From a virus, in IMG/VR virus record IMGVR_UViG_3300005529_000045, positions 1-55,436 of that record: a stretch of 55,436 nt of DNA, one strand, 5' to 3'. Below the pieces are notes generated by a model. It searched no databases. It worked only from the letters and a program-made list of their open reading frames with translations, and was not told the origin of the DNA. Of this stretch, positions 1 to 6,039 are shown in pieces. The number at the start of each line of letters is the position of its first letter. Position 1 is the first letter of the stretch. A program made the translations under genes and the position numbers.

Positions 1-120
1 GCGCCCGGGCGCAGCAGCTTTTCCGCCAAGGTGTTGACGGCGCCCTGGTCGATCGCCGACAGCGGCACGTCGCCCAAGATGCGCAGGATGCGATGCAGGC
101 GGTCCTTGTCGCCCTGGGCG
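1..120. repeat. Terminal direct repeat, left copy (circular overlap)
   Basis: Bases 1-120 are identical to 55317-55436, ending at the same base. The integrase reading frame runs through the join without a break. This is the usual mark of an assembled circular molecule, so the unique genome is about 55,316 bp. A real 120-bp terminal redundancy cannot be excluded from sequence alone. Confidence 0.95.
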
Positions 121-362
121 CGCGGCGCCGCCCTCAGGTAGGAATTGACCGCCGCCGCGAAGGGTCGAGCGCCACGACGTTCCCCGTGCCAGGCGTCGCG
201 CAGGAGCTGCGCCGCGAGCGTCGCGGCTTCTTCGGCGGCGAGGGCCGGGCTGTCGCTTTGAGCGCGCTTGCGTATTCGCTGTCGCGTGCCGTCGGGAAAT
301 TCGAGCGTGCCGGTGATCGTGAGGGCGCCGGTGTCCTTGCGGCGGGTGACCCGGAGGGGCAT
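1..362 (-). CDS. int: Tyrosine integrase, N-terminal part (continues at the window end)
   Basis: This is the 5' part of the integrase gene. It begins at ATG (complement of 360-362) with MPLRVTRRKDTGALTITG and runs off base 1. Across the 120-bp overlap it continues in frame into 54533-55436, giving one gene of 1146 nt (381 aa). The N-terminal stretch resembles the short beta-rich arm-binding domain of phage integrases, followed by the SAM-like core-binding domain (AVNSYLRAAPRAQGDKDRL). It is split only because the circle was opened here. Its first 229 bases are overlapped in another frame by the excisionase-like gene at 134-553. It is the last gene of the leftward operon. Confidence 0.93.
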   Translation of the reverse strand, partial: MPLRVTRRKDTGALTITGTLEFPDGTRQRIRKRAQSDSPALAAEEAATLAAQLLRDAWHGERRGARPFAAAVNSYLRAAPRAQGDKDRLHRILRILGDVPLSAIDQGAVNTLAEKLLRPG

Positions 363-553
363 GCGGCGGCTCCGTGGGGGCGCATCGCATCGAGCAGTGC
401 GCGGTAGGCGAGGGCGTCGAAGCGGATGATCCGGCTGCGCGGGGTGGCGCGCAACACCGGGATATGGCGGCGGTTGACAAACTCCCGGAGCCAGCGCTCG
501 GCAACCCCGAGCTCGGCCGCGACATCGGCGAGGGCGCGGGCGGCGTCAGGCAT
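134..553 (-). CDS. Helix-turn-helix excisionase-like DNA-binding protein
   Basis: This predicted 139-aa protein starts at MPDAARALADVAAELGV. The first 60 residues look like a MerR/excisionase-type winged helix: ELGVAERWLREFVNRRHIP, then a conserved SRIIRFDALAYRALLDAM. The tail is Ser/Arg/Pro-rich and overlaps the integrase start by 229 bases in another frame. I chose the ATG at 553 because the 33 codons upstream read like non-coding sequence. Lying just before int, it likely directs excision (inference). The long overlap could instead reflect a frame error near 360, in which case only about 64 residues are genuine. Confidence 0.6.
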   Translation of the reverse strand: MPDAARALADVAAELGVAERWLREFVNRRHIPVLRATPRSRIIRFDALAYRALLDAMRPHGAAACPSGSPAARTPAPSRSPARSNFPTARDSEYASALKATARPSPPKKPRRSRRSSCATPGTGNVVALDPSRRRSIPT

Positions 554-693
554 CGCGGTTGAAGTGACGGGACGCGACGAACGAGCCGCCCATCCGGCGG
601 CGGCACCAACGCGGCAGCCCCCACGCTCCCTGTCGTCGGCAGACCGGTGCAAATTGCACCATAAGCTTCAAGTGAAGCGGCGCGACGTGCTTT

Positions 694-1722
694 TCAGCGT
701 GCCAGATATCGTGCCACGCATATTCCGTCGAGGCAGGGGAGCCATTCGGCACCGGCCCAAGCATCACTTGGTCGTCGAGATTGCGTCTGCGGCCGAGCGC
801 CCGATCGGCCATGCCGCCCCGGCTGTTCGCCCCGTCGCGGCTCTGCGGCGTCACCCAACCCGCCACATATTGCACCGCCTGCTCGTTCAACGGCCGGGCG
901 TTCCGCTCCATCGTCTCCTGGCTGGCCTGCCCGTTCTTCCAGTCGCGCGCCGATGGTGTCGCCCAACCCGCCATGTGGTTGAGCGTCGCGTTCTTCGGGG
1001 CAATGGATAGCTCGCCTCGGCGATCCGCGTCCGTTTTCGTCGGCGTCGCCCAGCCAGCTACAGTCTGTAAATTCGGGGAAAACTTTGGGTTCTCCGATGC
1101 GCCGGTATGGTTGCCCGCGCGAGGCGACGGCCAGCCCGAGAGATACGCGGCGTCCTCCAAGCGGCTCTTGTGATTCATCATGCGAATTGGATTTCCCGAT
1201 GAATGACCGCTCTCCGCCGACCGTGGCGTCGGCCACCCAGAACAGCCGTTGCCGGATATGCGGCGCGCCGACGCTCGCAGCGCACAGATCGGCGGCCCCG
1301 AGGGCATATCCTGCTGCCTCCAGGTCAGCGCGTACTCCGGCGAGCCACTCGCGGCCAAGCGCGCCCGCAACCTGCTCTCCAAAGACCGTTGCAGGGCGGC
1401 GCTCGGCGATGAGGCGGTAAAAAGCGGGCCAGAGGTGTCGGTCGTCGGCATGGCCTTTTCGCTGTCCCGCGCTCGAAAGCGGCTGACAGGGACAGGAGCC
1501 GGTCCACACGGGTTCGTCATCCGGCCAGCCGGCGAGCCGGAGCGCGTAGGGCCAACCGCCGATCCCGGCGAAGAAATGGCATTGCCGGTATCCGGCGAGG
1601 TCGCCGGTGGCAACATCGGCGATGTCCCGCTCGTCAACGTCGCCGGCCGGCAGATGCCCGGCAGCGATAAGGTTTCGCAGCCACTCTGCGGCATAGGGGT
1701 CGATCTCGCTGTAGTAGACCAA
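694..1722 (-). CDS. DNA cytosine C5-methyltransferase (Dcm-like), 3' end atypical
   Basis: Transfers methyl groups to cytosine in DNA. Visible motifs are a FAGIGG SAM-binding motif I, the catalytic Pro-Cys in GSCPCQPLSSAGQRKG (motif IV), an E-Q-V motif VI equivalent (VFGEQVAG) and HIRQRLFWVA (motif VIII). The likely start is TTG at 1722, two bases after the HU-like gene's stop; no ATG or GTG fits. The region after motif VIII is low-complexity (GLGD-type repeats) and ends at ICVARYLAR without the usual motif X (GNA). The 3' end may therefore be eroded, or the true end may lie in another frame. A second long frame overlaps it (546-1694; see findings). Phages use such enzymes to escape restriction. 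Confidence 0.82.
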   Translation of the reverse strand: MVYYSEIDPYAAEWLRNLIAAGHLPAGDVDERDIADVATGDLAGYRQCHFFAGIGGWPYALRLAGWPDDEPVWTGSCPCQPLSSAGQRKGHADDRHLWPAFYRLIAERRPATVFGEQVAGALGREWLAGVRADLEAAGYALGAADLCAASVGAPHIRQRLFWVADATVGGERSFIGKSNSHDESQEPLGGRRVSLGLAVASRGQPYRRIGEPKVFPEFTDCSWLGDADENGRGSPRRAIHCPEERDAQPHGGLGDTIGARLEERAGQPGDDGAERPAVERAGGAICGGLGDAAEPRRGEQPGRHGRSGARPQTQSRRPSDAWAGAEWLPCLDGICVARYLAR

Positions 1723-1724
1723 GG

Positions 1725-2036
1725 CTACTCGGCCGCCTGTCGTGCCGCGGGCGGCCGGAGGGCGGCGAAGCGGCGCTTCATCGCGCTGCCGCCCTTGATC
1801 GTCAGCCGCCACAGCGGCGCGATCGTGATCGGCGCGCCGGTGCGCGGGTTGCGGCCGGGGCCGCCGGCGCGCCCGGCCCGGCGCAGCGTGCCGAGCTCGG
1901 GAAGCTTGACCTCGCCGCCGCCGTGCGCGACCTCGTCGGCGATCGCGGTGAACAATCCGTCGAGCGCCCGCTGACACAGCTCGCGCGAGCGGTCGGTCTC
2001 GCGCACCAGGATGTCGACCATTTCGGACTTCTTCAT
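1725..2036 (-). CDS. HU/IHF-family DNA-binding protein
   Basis: This 103-aa histone-like protein begins MKKSEMVDILVRETDRSRELC, the two-helix dimerisation part. The beta-arm region follows, with the family signature-like stretch GRAGGPGRNPRTGAPITI around residues 55-75. It bends DNA and could assist integration or replication complexes (inference). The gene is leftward and sits two bases upstream of the cytosine methylase start, so the two are probably translated together. Length is normal for HU, with a short basic C-terminal extension. Confidence 0.9.
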   Translation of the reverse strand: MKKSEMVDILVRETDRSRELCQRALDGLFTAIADEVAHGGGEVKLPELGTLRRAGRAGGPGRNPRTGAPITIAPLWRLTIKGGSAMKRRFAALRPPAARQAAE

Positions 2037-2065
2037 GTGCTGCTTCCTTTTGCCTTGAGGGGAAA

Positions 2066-2314
2066 TCAGCCCCGGCCCGGGGTGGGTGGGGTTGCGCCGG
2101 GCCGGGGCGCTGCGGTGCCGGATGCACCGAAGCGGGGTTGGGCGCGCATGCGCCGAATAAAGTGGGCGACGTGTCGCCGGGGGTCCTCCAACTGCAGCCG
2201 CCAGCAGAGGATTCCCCCGGGGCGGCCGTGGTAGACCATGAAGTCAACGTGGCCTAGCAACCGATGCGGTTGCATCGAGACGTAGAGGATTGGCCGGGGG
2301 CACCTTGTGTTCAT
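2066..2314 (-). CDS. Hypothetical protein, 82 aa
   Basis: I chose ATG at 2314, which overlaps the stop of the upstream gene as ATGA and gives MNTRCPRPILYVSMQPHRL. The middle is Trp/Arg-rich (GGILCWRLQLEDPRRHVAHF) and the last 25 residues are Pro/Gly-rich. I do not recognise the family. The tight coupling to the zinc protein gene at 2311-2844 argues that it is translated. Confidence 0.6.
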   Translation of the reverse strand: MNTRCPRPILYVSMQPHRLLGHVDFMVYHGRPGGILCWRLQLEDPRRHVAHFIRRMRAQPRFGASGTAAPRPGATPPTPGRG

Positions 2315-2844
2315 CGGTGTTCGGCGCCGGTGTCCGGGTGACTGGGCACCGGGGCTGTGGCCGGGCGGTTCGCCACCCCGAGGATCGGGATCACCGTTGT
2401 GCGGCTGCCGGAGAGGCGCCATGGCGCCGGCGGAATAGGCTTGGGCGCCGCGGGTGACGGACCGTCACCGTTGGGCGGCCATAAGCCCTGCTCCATCATC
2501 GCCAGGCGCATCTTGGCGTCGGGGGATTTGGCGACGAGCTGCGCCGCGAGCGCGTCGAGGTCGATATGGTAGCGGTCCTCGAAGGTGCCCTGGCCGGCCT
2601 CGTGCTGCTCCCGGTGGTGGTTGCGGCACAACGGGACGCCCCGCCAGTCCGGGGGCTTCAGTCCGGTGCCGCTGTCCGCCGCCGAGCGGATGTGGGCAAA
2701 GTCAACGAAGGGCGCATTGCAGACGCAGCAGCACAGCGATTTGACGAACCGGCGGTGCCGCAGCCACACCCGCTGCGGCCCCCGCTCGATCCCCGATCGG
2801 GGGCGCTGCCGCTTTGGCGGCAGGGGAACGGTGCGGCGGATCAT
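2311..2844 (-). CDS. DUF968/HNH-like zinc-binding protein
   Basis: This 177-aa protein starts at MIRRTVPLPPKRQRPRSG. Residues about 28-75 hold CCVCNAPF, a His in FAHIRSA, and VPLCRNHHREQHE, which is the Cys2...His...Cys-His-His pattern of phage DUF968 and HNH-nuclease-like proteins. It may bind or cleave DNA; the role is inferred from the metal-binding pattern only. The remainder has a helical stretch (LDALAAQLVAKSPDAKMRLAMM) and a Pro-rich tail. The gene ends in an ATGA overlap with the next leftward gene. Confidence 0.75.
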   Translation of the reverse strand: MIRRTVPLPPKRQRPRSGIERGPQRVWLRHRRFVKSLCCCVCNAPFVDFAHIRSAADSGTGLKPPDWRGVPLCRNHHREQHEAGQGTFEDRYHIDLDALAAQLVAKSPDAKMRLAMMEQGLWPPNGDGPSPAAPKPIPPAPWRLSGSRTTVIPILGVANRPATAPVPSHPDTGAEHR

Positions 2845-3060
2845 GCTGCCCGTCCTTCGCACACACGGCCTGATGGCACCCCTCCCGAAACCCGTAAAAT
2901 CTGTGATAATTTCGCTTGGTGCCGCGGAAGCGGGCTGCTTACATCGGCATTGCGCAGGCGCCGATCGAACACCCCGGGGGAAACCCGTCGACGGATGCCG
3001 GCGAAAGCGGGCGCAAGCCCGAGCCGGGATGGCGCCCCGGCTGGAGACGCGAGCAACGTC

Positions 3061-3090
3061 GAGAGCCCTGCCCCATGGCGGGGCTCTTTC
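3061..3090 (+). terminator. Stem-loop, possible Rho-independent terminator
   Basis: AGAGCCC (3062-3068) pairs with GGGCTCT (3081-3087), with further GC pairing inside and a short TTTC tail on the + strand. It lies just downstream of the leftward gene at 3104, so it could also reduce leftward read-through. The stretch 2845-3060 shows no convincing gene. Confidence 0.5.
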
Positions 3091-3103
3091 CGTTCCAACG
3101 CCA

Positions 3104-3316
3104 TCATGACGGTACCCTGCACGTGCAGAAGTCGCCGTCGTATGACCGGCAGTCGGCTTCATGCCGTGAGGGAGAGCCGCGCTGCCCGGTGATATGCCGG
3201 AACACCGGGCACACCTTGGCGGCGACCTCGGCCGGCCATTGCTCAGGCTCGGCTTTGGGGGTCGTCTCGGCGACGAAGGGGGCGAGGTCGAAATCCTTGC
3301 TCGGCAGCGATACAAT
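3104..3316 (-). CDS. Small Cys/His-rich phage protein, start unresolved
   Basis: The C-terminal part is protein-like and Cys/His-rich: VCPVFRHITGQRGSPSRHE, then ADCRSYDGDFCTCRVPS, preceded by an acidic LPSKDFDLAPFVAETTPK. No ATG, GTG or TTG lies in frame close to the beginning of this stretch. The given start (ATT) only marks the edge of the believable sequence. Earlier in-frame codons lie inside the opposite-strand membrane gene at 3326-3649. The CxC and H-x-C spacing suggests metal binding, but I cannot name a family. Confidence 0.5.
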   Translation of the reverse strand: MVSLPSKDFDLAPFVAETTPKAEPEQWPAEVAAKVCPVFRHITGQRGSPSRHEADCRSYDGDFCTCRVPS

Positions 3317-3319
3317 CGC
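3307..3319. promoter_or_regulatory. Palindromic operator, copy 1 (GCGATACAATCGC)
   Basis: GCGAT-ACA-ATCGC is an inverted repeat with 5-bp arms, ending 7 bases before the ATG of the + strand membrane gene. The same 13-mer occurs at 4427-4439, upstream of the lipoprotein gene. It contains TACAAT, a near-consensus -10. Confidence 0.55.
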
Positions 3320-3325
3320 CGGGAT

Positions 3326-3649
3326 ATGCCGCTGACGGAATCCCTCTACCTGCTGGCGATCGCCGCGCTCGGCGGGGTCGGATGGCTGTGGACCAGATTG
3401 GAGCGTGCGGAGTTTCAGGCCGTTTCGGGCGTCGTCTCCGTGCTCACAACGATCTCGGCCTTGGTCGTGCTTGGCCACGATATCGGCGTGGCGCACGCGC
3501 GCGCCGTGGTTCCCTGGGACCCCCAGGTCAATGCGGCGCTCGATGCGGTGACATGGGGGACCGTCCAGCTCTGGCTGCTGTGGATCGCGGCCCAAACGTA
3601 TCTTGGTGTTCTGTATCTGCTGTCTCATTACGGCCTACCTCGGCGATAA
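3326..3649 (+). CDS. Small three-span membrane protein
   Basis: This 107-aa protein starts at MPLTESLYLLAIAALGG. It has three hydrophobic segments, around residues 5-22, 36-56 and 75-97, joined by short polar loops, so it should sit in the inner membrane. It is a lone rightward gene among leftward genes, with a palindromic operator directly before its start. That position fits a lysogenically expressed or separately controlled accessory gene (inference). Size and topology would also fit a holin, but the lysis genes are 40 kb away. Its last 15 bases overlap the convergent gene 3635-3871. Confidence 0.72.
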   Translation: MPLTESLYLLAIAALGGVGWLWTRLERAEFQAVSGVVSVLTTISALVVLGHDIGVAHARAVVPWDPQVNAALDAVTWGTVQLWLLWIAAQTYLGVLYLLSHYGLPRR

Positions 3650-3871
3650 CCAGAAGGCGATGAGCGCCGCGGCGAAGATGCCCAGTTGCAGGAGGGCGCC
3701 GTAATCGGGCGGCCAAAGCTGCAAGCGAAGTTTGGGCGTCAGGCGCCAGGCTACGCTGGGGCGGCGGGTTACTGGCCGCGGCGCCGTGCGGACGCTGGCA
3801 CCGACCGCGATGCCGAGCGACAGCCCCGCCGCCAATCCTACGAGCACGTCGCCGAGCGTGTAGCCAGTCAT
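3635..3871 (-). CDS. Small two-span membrane protein
   Basis: The 78-aa product begins MTGYTLGDVLVGLAAGLSLG. One hydrophobic segment lies at about residues 6-25 and another at about 60-75 (LQLGIFAAALIAFWL), separated by an arginine-rich loop. The start overlaps the stop of the upstream gene by four bases (ATGA), so it belongs to the leftward operon. I do not recognise a family. Confidence 0.7.
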   Translation of the reverse strand: MTGYTLGDVLVGLAAGLSLGIAVGASVRTAPRPVTRRPSVAWRLTPKLRLQLWPPDYGALLQLGIFAAALIAFWLSPR

Positions 3872-4080
3872 GCCGCGGCCCATATCTCGACGGCGGCGCG
3901 ATAGGCCGCACCGGGATAGGCCGCTTCCGCGCAGCCGATGTGCATCGCCTCGGTGCCATAAGGGACCCGCCACATCAGCACCCGCTCGCCGTCCGCCACG
4001 GGGCGGCCGCAGGCGACGCAGCGGTGACGGGGCTTTCGGCCGCCCTGCCGGTAGCGGCCTTCCCAAGAGCGGGCGGTCAC
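3868..4080 (-). CDS. Small zinc-binding protein, 70 aa
   Basis: This starts at GTG, overlapping the stop of the gene upstream. It contains CVACGRPVADGERV and, about 25 residues on, MHIGCAEAAYPGAAYR, giving a C-x2-C...H-x2-C zinc site in a compact fold. Very similar small proteins are common in alphaproteobacterial prophages as far as I recall, with no assigned function. It is in the middle of a leftward run of overlapping genes. Confidence 0.75.
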   Translation of the reverse strand: MTARSWEGRYRQGGRKPRHRCVACGRPVADGERVLMWRVPYGTEAMHIGCAEAAYPGAAYRAAVEIWAAA

Positions 4081-4379
4081 GCTGCGCTACTCCGTAGCGC
4101 GCGCCCGAAGTGACGGGCCTTTTCGCGCGGACGCGGGTAGGTGAAATCAGCGATGATCGTTCCCGCGTCGTCGCTGTGGGCGTAGTGTTTTACCCACACC
4201 CGTTCGATGCGGCGGTCGCCGAACTCGTCATTGTTGGTGATGCTGGCTTCGATATCGAACTTGCGCCGGGCGGCGCTTTCCAGCGCGTAATCCTTCGCGT
4301 AGCCCGATCCATCGGCCCGATCGACGAATACCGTAAACGGCTTGTTCAACTCGACCGGCTCGCGCTTTCTCGTTGCCAT
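4077..4379 (-). CDS. Hypothetical protein, 100 aa
   Basis: This starts at MATRKREPVELNKPFTVFV (ATG at 4379). It is polar and looks like a compact alpha/beta protein (RIERVWVKHYAHSDDAGTII). It is the first gene of the leftward early operon, about 440 bases downstream of the predicted leftward promoter at 4824-4851. In lambda-like phages this position often holds regulators or anti-host proteins, but nothing in the sequence identifies a role. Confidence 0.68.
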   Translation of the reverse strand: MATRKREPVELNKPFTVFVDRADGSGYAKDYALESAARRKFDIEASITNNDEFGDRRIERVWVKHYAHSDDAGTIIADFTYPRPREKARHFGRALRSSAA

Positions 4380-4424
4380 CAGTCGATTCGCCTCTTTTTG
4401 GTGGGGGGAGAAAGAGGGAAGGGA

Positions 4425-4441
4425 CCGCGATACAATCGCGG
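4425..4441. promoter_or_regulatory. Palindromic operator, copy 2 (CCGCGAT-ACA-ATCGCGG)
   Basis: This is a perfect inverted repeat with 7-bp arms around ACA, lying between the divergent genes at 4379 (leftward) and 4473 (rightward). It shares the 13-mer core with 3307-3319. The core includes TACAAT, suitable as a -10 for the lipoprotein gene; I see no good -35. Binding of a repressor here would shut off the rightward gene. Confidence 0.6.
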
Positions 4442-4472
4442 CTTGAGAAACGGTTAAGGACGGGAGAGGGGG

Positions 4473-4772
4473 ATGCGCTTGGTCGCGCTGCTTGTCTGTG
4501 CGCTTGCCCTCGCAGGGTGCGCTTTGCCGGGTCAGACTGGCGCCGGCCCCGACTGTCGGGTCTGCCGGTTCACTGAGCTGCGACCCGGTATTTCGACGGT
4601 CACTGACGCAATAGCGCTGCTCGGCACGCCGAACGGCGTTGCGCAGTCCAGGGATGGAGGAAGCATCATGACGTGGGTCGAAGCCCCGGCGCCGGAGCAC
4701 ATGCTGACCGTGCTGCTGATCTTCGATGCCGGCGGCCGTTTTCAGCGAGTCGGTAGCCTCGTTCGAGTATGA
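4473..4772 (+). CDS. BamE/SmpA-like lipoprotein
   Basis: This 99-aa protein has an N-terminal lipoprotein signal, MRLVALLVCALALAGC, with lipobox LAGC at about residues 13-16. The mature part contains FTELRPGISTVTDAIALLG, followed by a strand ending in MTWV, the arrangement of BamE/SmpA domains (a helix-pair then a three-stranded sheet). It should be anchored in the outer membrane or periplasm. A good ribosome site (GGGAGAGGGGG) precedes the ATG. Transcribed against the leftward early operon in the immunity region, it is placed like a lysogenic-conversion gene. Superinfection exclusion or envelope alteration is a guess. Confidence 0.8.
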   Translation: MRLVALLVCALALAGCALPGQTGAGPDCRVCRFTELRPGISTVTDAIALLGTPNGVAQSRDGGSIMTWVEAPAPEHMLTVLLIFDAGGRFQRVGSLVRV

Positions 4773-4823
4773 GGCCGGGCCGGCGGTAATCTGCAACGGT
4801 GCCTCCCGTGGGGTACGGGCGGC

Positions 4824-4877
4824 ATCATACGTCTTATGCGTATATTGTCAACGTAAAAAACGTATGTATCGTGCGTA
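4824..4877 (-). promoter_or_regulatory. Left operator and leftward promoter (OL/PL-like)
   Basis: Two 15-bp operators, TACG-N7-CGTA (4828-4842) and AACG-N7-CGTA (4850-4864), lie 22 bp apart, with a weaker third (TATG-N7-CGTA, 4863-4877). On the minus strand a TTGACA -35 (4851-4846) and TATGAT -10 (4829-4824), 16 bp apart, overlap both. They mirror the right operator at 5663-5712. The promoter points to the operon starting at 4379. Confidence 0.75.
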
Positions 4878-4882
4878 CAGAA

Positions 4883-5611
4883 TTAGACCCGCACGCGGGT
4901 CATCGAGACGATCAGGTGGACGGAGTTCACCTCGTTGGAGGGATACTCGAGCTCCTCCGGCGGATTGTGCTGGCGACAGATGACCGCGCGCGCGGTCCGT
5001 CGCACTAGCTCTTTAACGAAGCCCTGACCATTTTGCAGTTGAATGACCACGTCGTCGCCCGGAGCGACGGGGCGCACTGGATCGACATAGACCAGCTCAC
5101 CCGGTTTGAACCGCGGCACCATCGAGGTTCCGTGCACATAGACGGCGTAGGCGTCTTTTACGGTCAACAGTTCGATAGGGCGATACGTAAGGGAGAGCAC
5201 TTCAGCACCGTTCCCAAAAAAATATTCGTCGCCGCCGCCGCGGGCCTCCCCCAGCAAAGGCAGGTCGCGCATTCCAAAGGGTGCCACTCCGGTTGCCGCC
5301 ATTTCAACGGTGGCGTTTAAACCGGGTCGCGCCGGGTTTTGTCTGCGTTCTGCTACTCTCGCGCTCGCAGGCGTTAACACTGGGTTAACTCCCGTCAACG
5401 AAAACACCTCCTCTCGGGCGATTGGCGGCTCTCCCTTGCCGACCAAGACGCGTTCGAGCCGCTCCGCCAGCCCGTAATCGATCCACTCGCGATCTTTTGC
5501 GACATAGGGCTGGAGGCTTGATGCTCCGGCATAGCCGATTGCTTTTGCCGCTTTCGCCATGGACAACCTCGCGCGGCTCAGCATCTCGCGCAGCCGATCG
5601 CCCGCGCTCAT
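4883..5611 (-). CDS. CI-like phage repressor with S24 (LexA-type) peptidase domain
   Basis: This 242-aa protein starts at MSAGDRLREMLSRARLSM. The N-terminal 55 residues form a helix-turn-helix-like domain (AAKAIGYAGASSLQPYV). A linker is followed by an S24 peptidase fold: possible self-cleavage region LLGEARGGG (residues 119-127), nucleophile Ser163 in GTSMVPRF and Lys200 in GQGFVKEL. It should hold lysogeny by binding the operators on both sides and be inactivated by RecA-stimulated self-cleavage after DNA damage. The Ala-Arg at the presumed cleavage point differs from the usual Ala-Gly or Cys-Gly. The long frame upstream of this start is promoter DNA. Confidence 0.9.
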   Translation of the reverse strand: MSAGDRLREMLSRARLSMAKAAKAIGYAGASSLQPYVAKDREWIDYGLAERLERVLVGKGEPPIAREEVFSLTGVNPVLTPASARVAERRQNPARPGLNATVEMAATGVAPFGMRDLPLLGEARGGGDEYFFGNGAEVLSLTYRPIELLTVKDAYAVYVHGTSMVPRFKPGELVYVDPVRPVAPGDDVVIQLQNGQGFVKELVRRTARAVICRQHNPPEELEYPSNEVNSVHLIVSMTRVRV

Positions 5612-5662
5612 CGCCGGGTCCGGTCTCGGTCTCCCATCGACGAAATTAGGGGGCAGGTTCTT

Positions 5663-5712
5663 TACGTTTTCCACGTTGACAACGTACGTAATTAGCGTAT
5701 ATAGCCGACGTA
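5663..5712 (+). promoter_or_regulatory. Right operator and rightward promoter (OR/PR-like)
   Basis: Operators TACG-N7-CGTT (5663-5677) and TACG-N7-CGTA (5685-5699) are 22 bp apart, and a weaker TATA-N7-CGTA lies at 5698-5712. A consensus -35 TTGACA (5676-5681) and -10 TATATA (5698-5703), 16 bp apart, overlap them. The expected transcription start is within a few bases of the Cro-like ATG at 5712, so that message may be leaderless. Confidence 0.78.
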
Positions 5713-5948
5713 TGACGCAGGCCGAATATCTGATCGGCCGCTTCGGCGGCATCTCGGCAATGGCGCGGTCGCTTGGATTAAGCCCGACTGTGGTGCAGGG
5801 CTGGAAGATGCGCGGCCATGTGCCGGGTAAACGGTTGCCGACCATCTTGCAGGCGGGAGAGGGCCTCTCGCCGCCGCTTGAGGACAGCGAATTTTTCCGC
5901 GCACGCGGCGGCGAGCCGCACGACAGCTCAACCGCTGCCGCGGCGTAA
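5712..5948 (+). CDS. Cro-like / YdaS-type helix-turn-helix protein
   Basis: This 78-aa protein begins MTQAEYLIGRFGGISAMA. Residues about 12-45 form a short helix-turn-helix (ISAMARSLGLSPTVVQGWKM) ending in RGHVPGKRLPTILQ, the layout of YdaS/Cro-like regulators. Divergent from the repressor and preceded directly by the right operator, it is the first gene of the rightward early operon. It probably competes with the repressor for the same sites. No ribosome site is visible before the ATG, which fits a leaderless message. Confidence 0.85.
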   Translation: MTQAEYLIGRFGGISAMARSLGLSPTVVQGWKMRGHVPGKRLPTILQAGEGLSPPLEDSEFFRARGGEPHDSSTAAAA

Positions 5949-6039
5949 AGGCGCTGATGCGCATGTCGTGCTCCTTCCGGCCATACGTGTTTAGCATAAA
6001 CGCGGCGCAATGCGTGATCGCGTTCGCCGAGGCCGCGTG

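Noticed and set aside
1-120. True physical terminal redundancy of a linear virion genome
   Set aside because: The repeat lies inside a single gene that is restored by joining the ends, which fits an assembly overlap of a circular molecule better. Sequence alone cannot fully exclude it.
93-407. Rightward 104-aa frame at the window start
   Set aside because: It is the complement of the integrase and excisionase-like genes, without any protein pattern.
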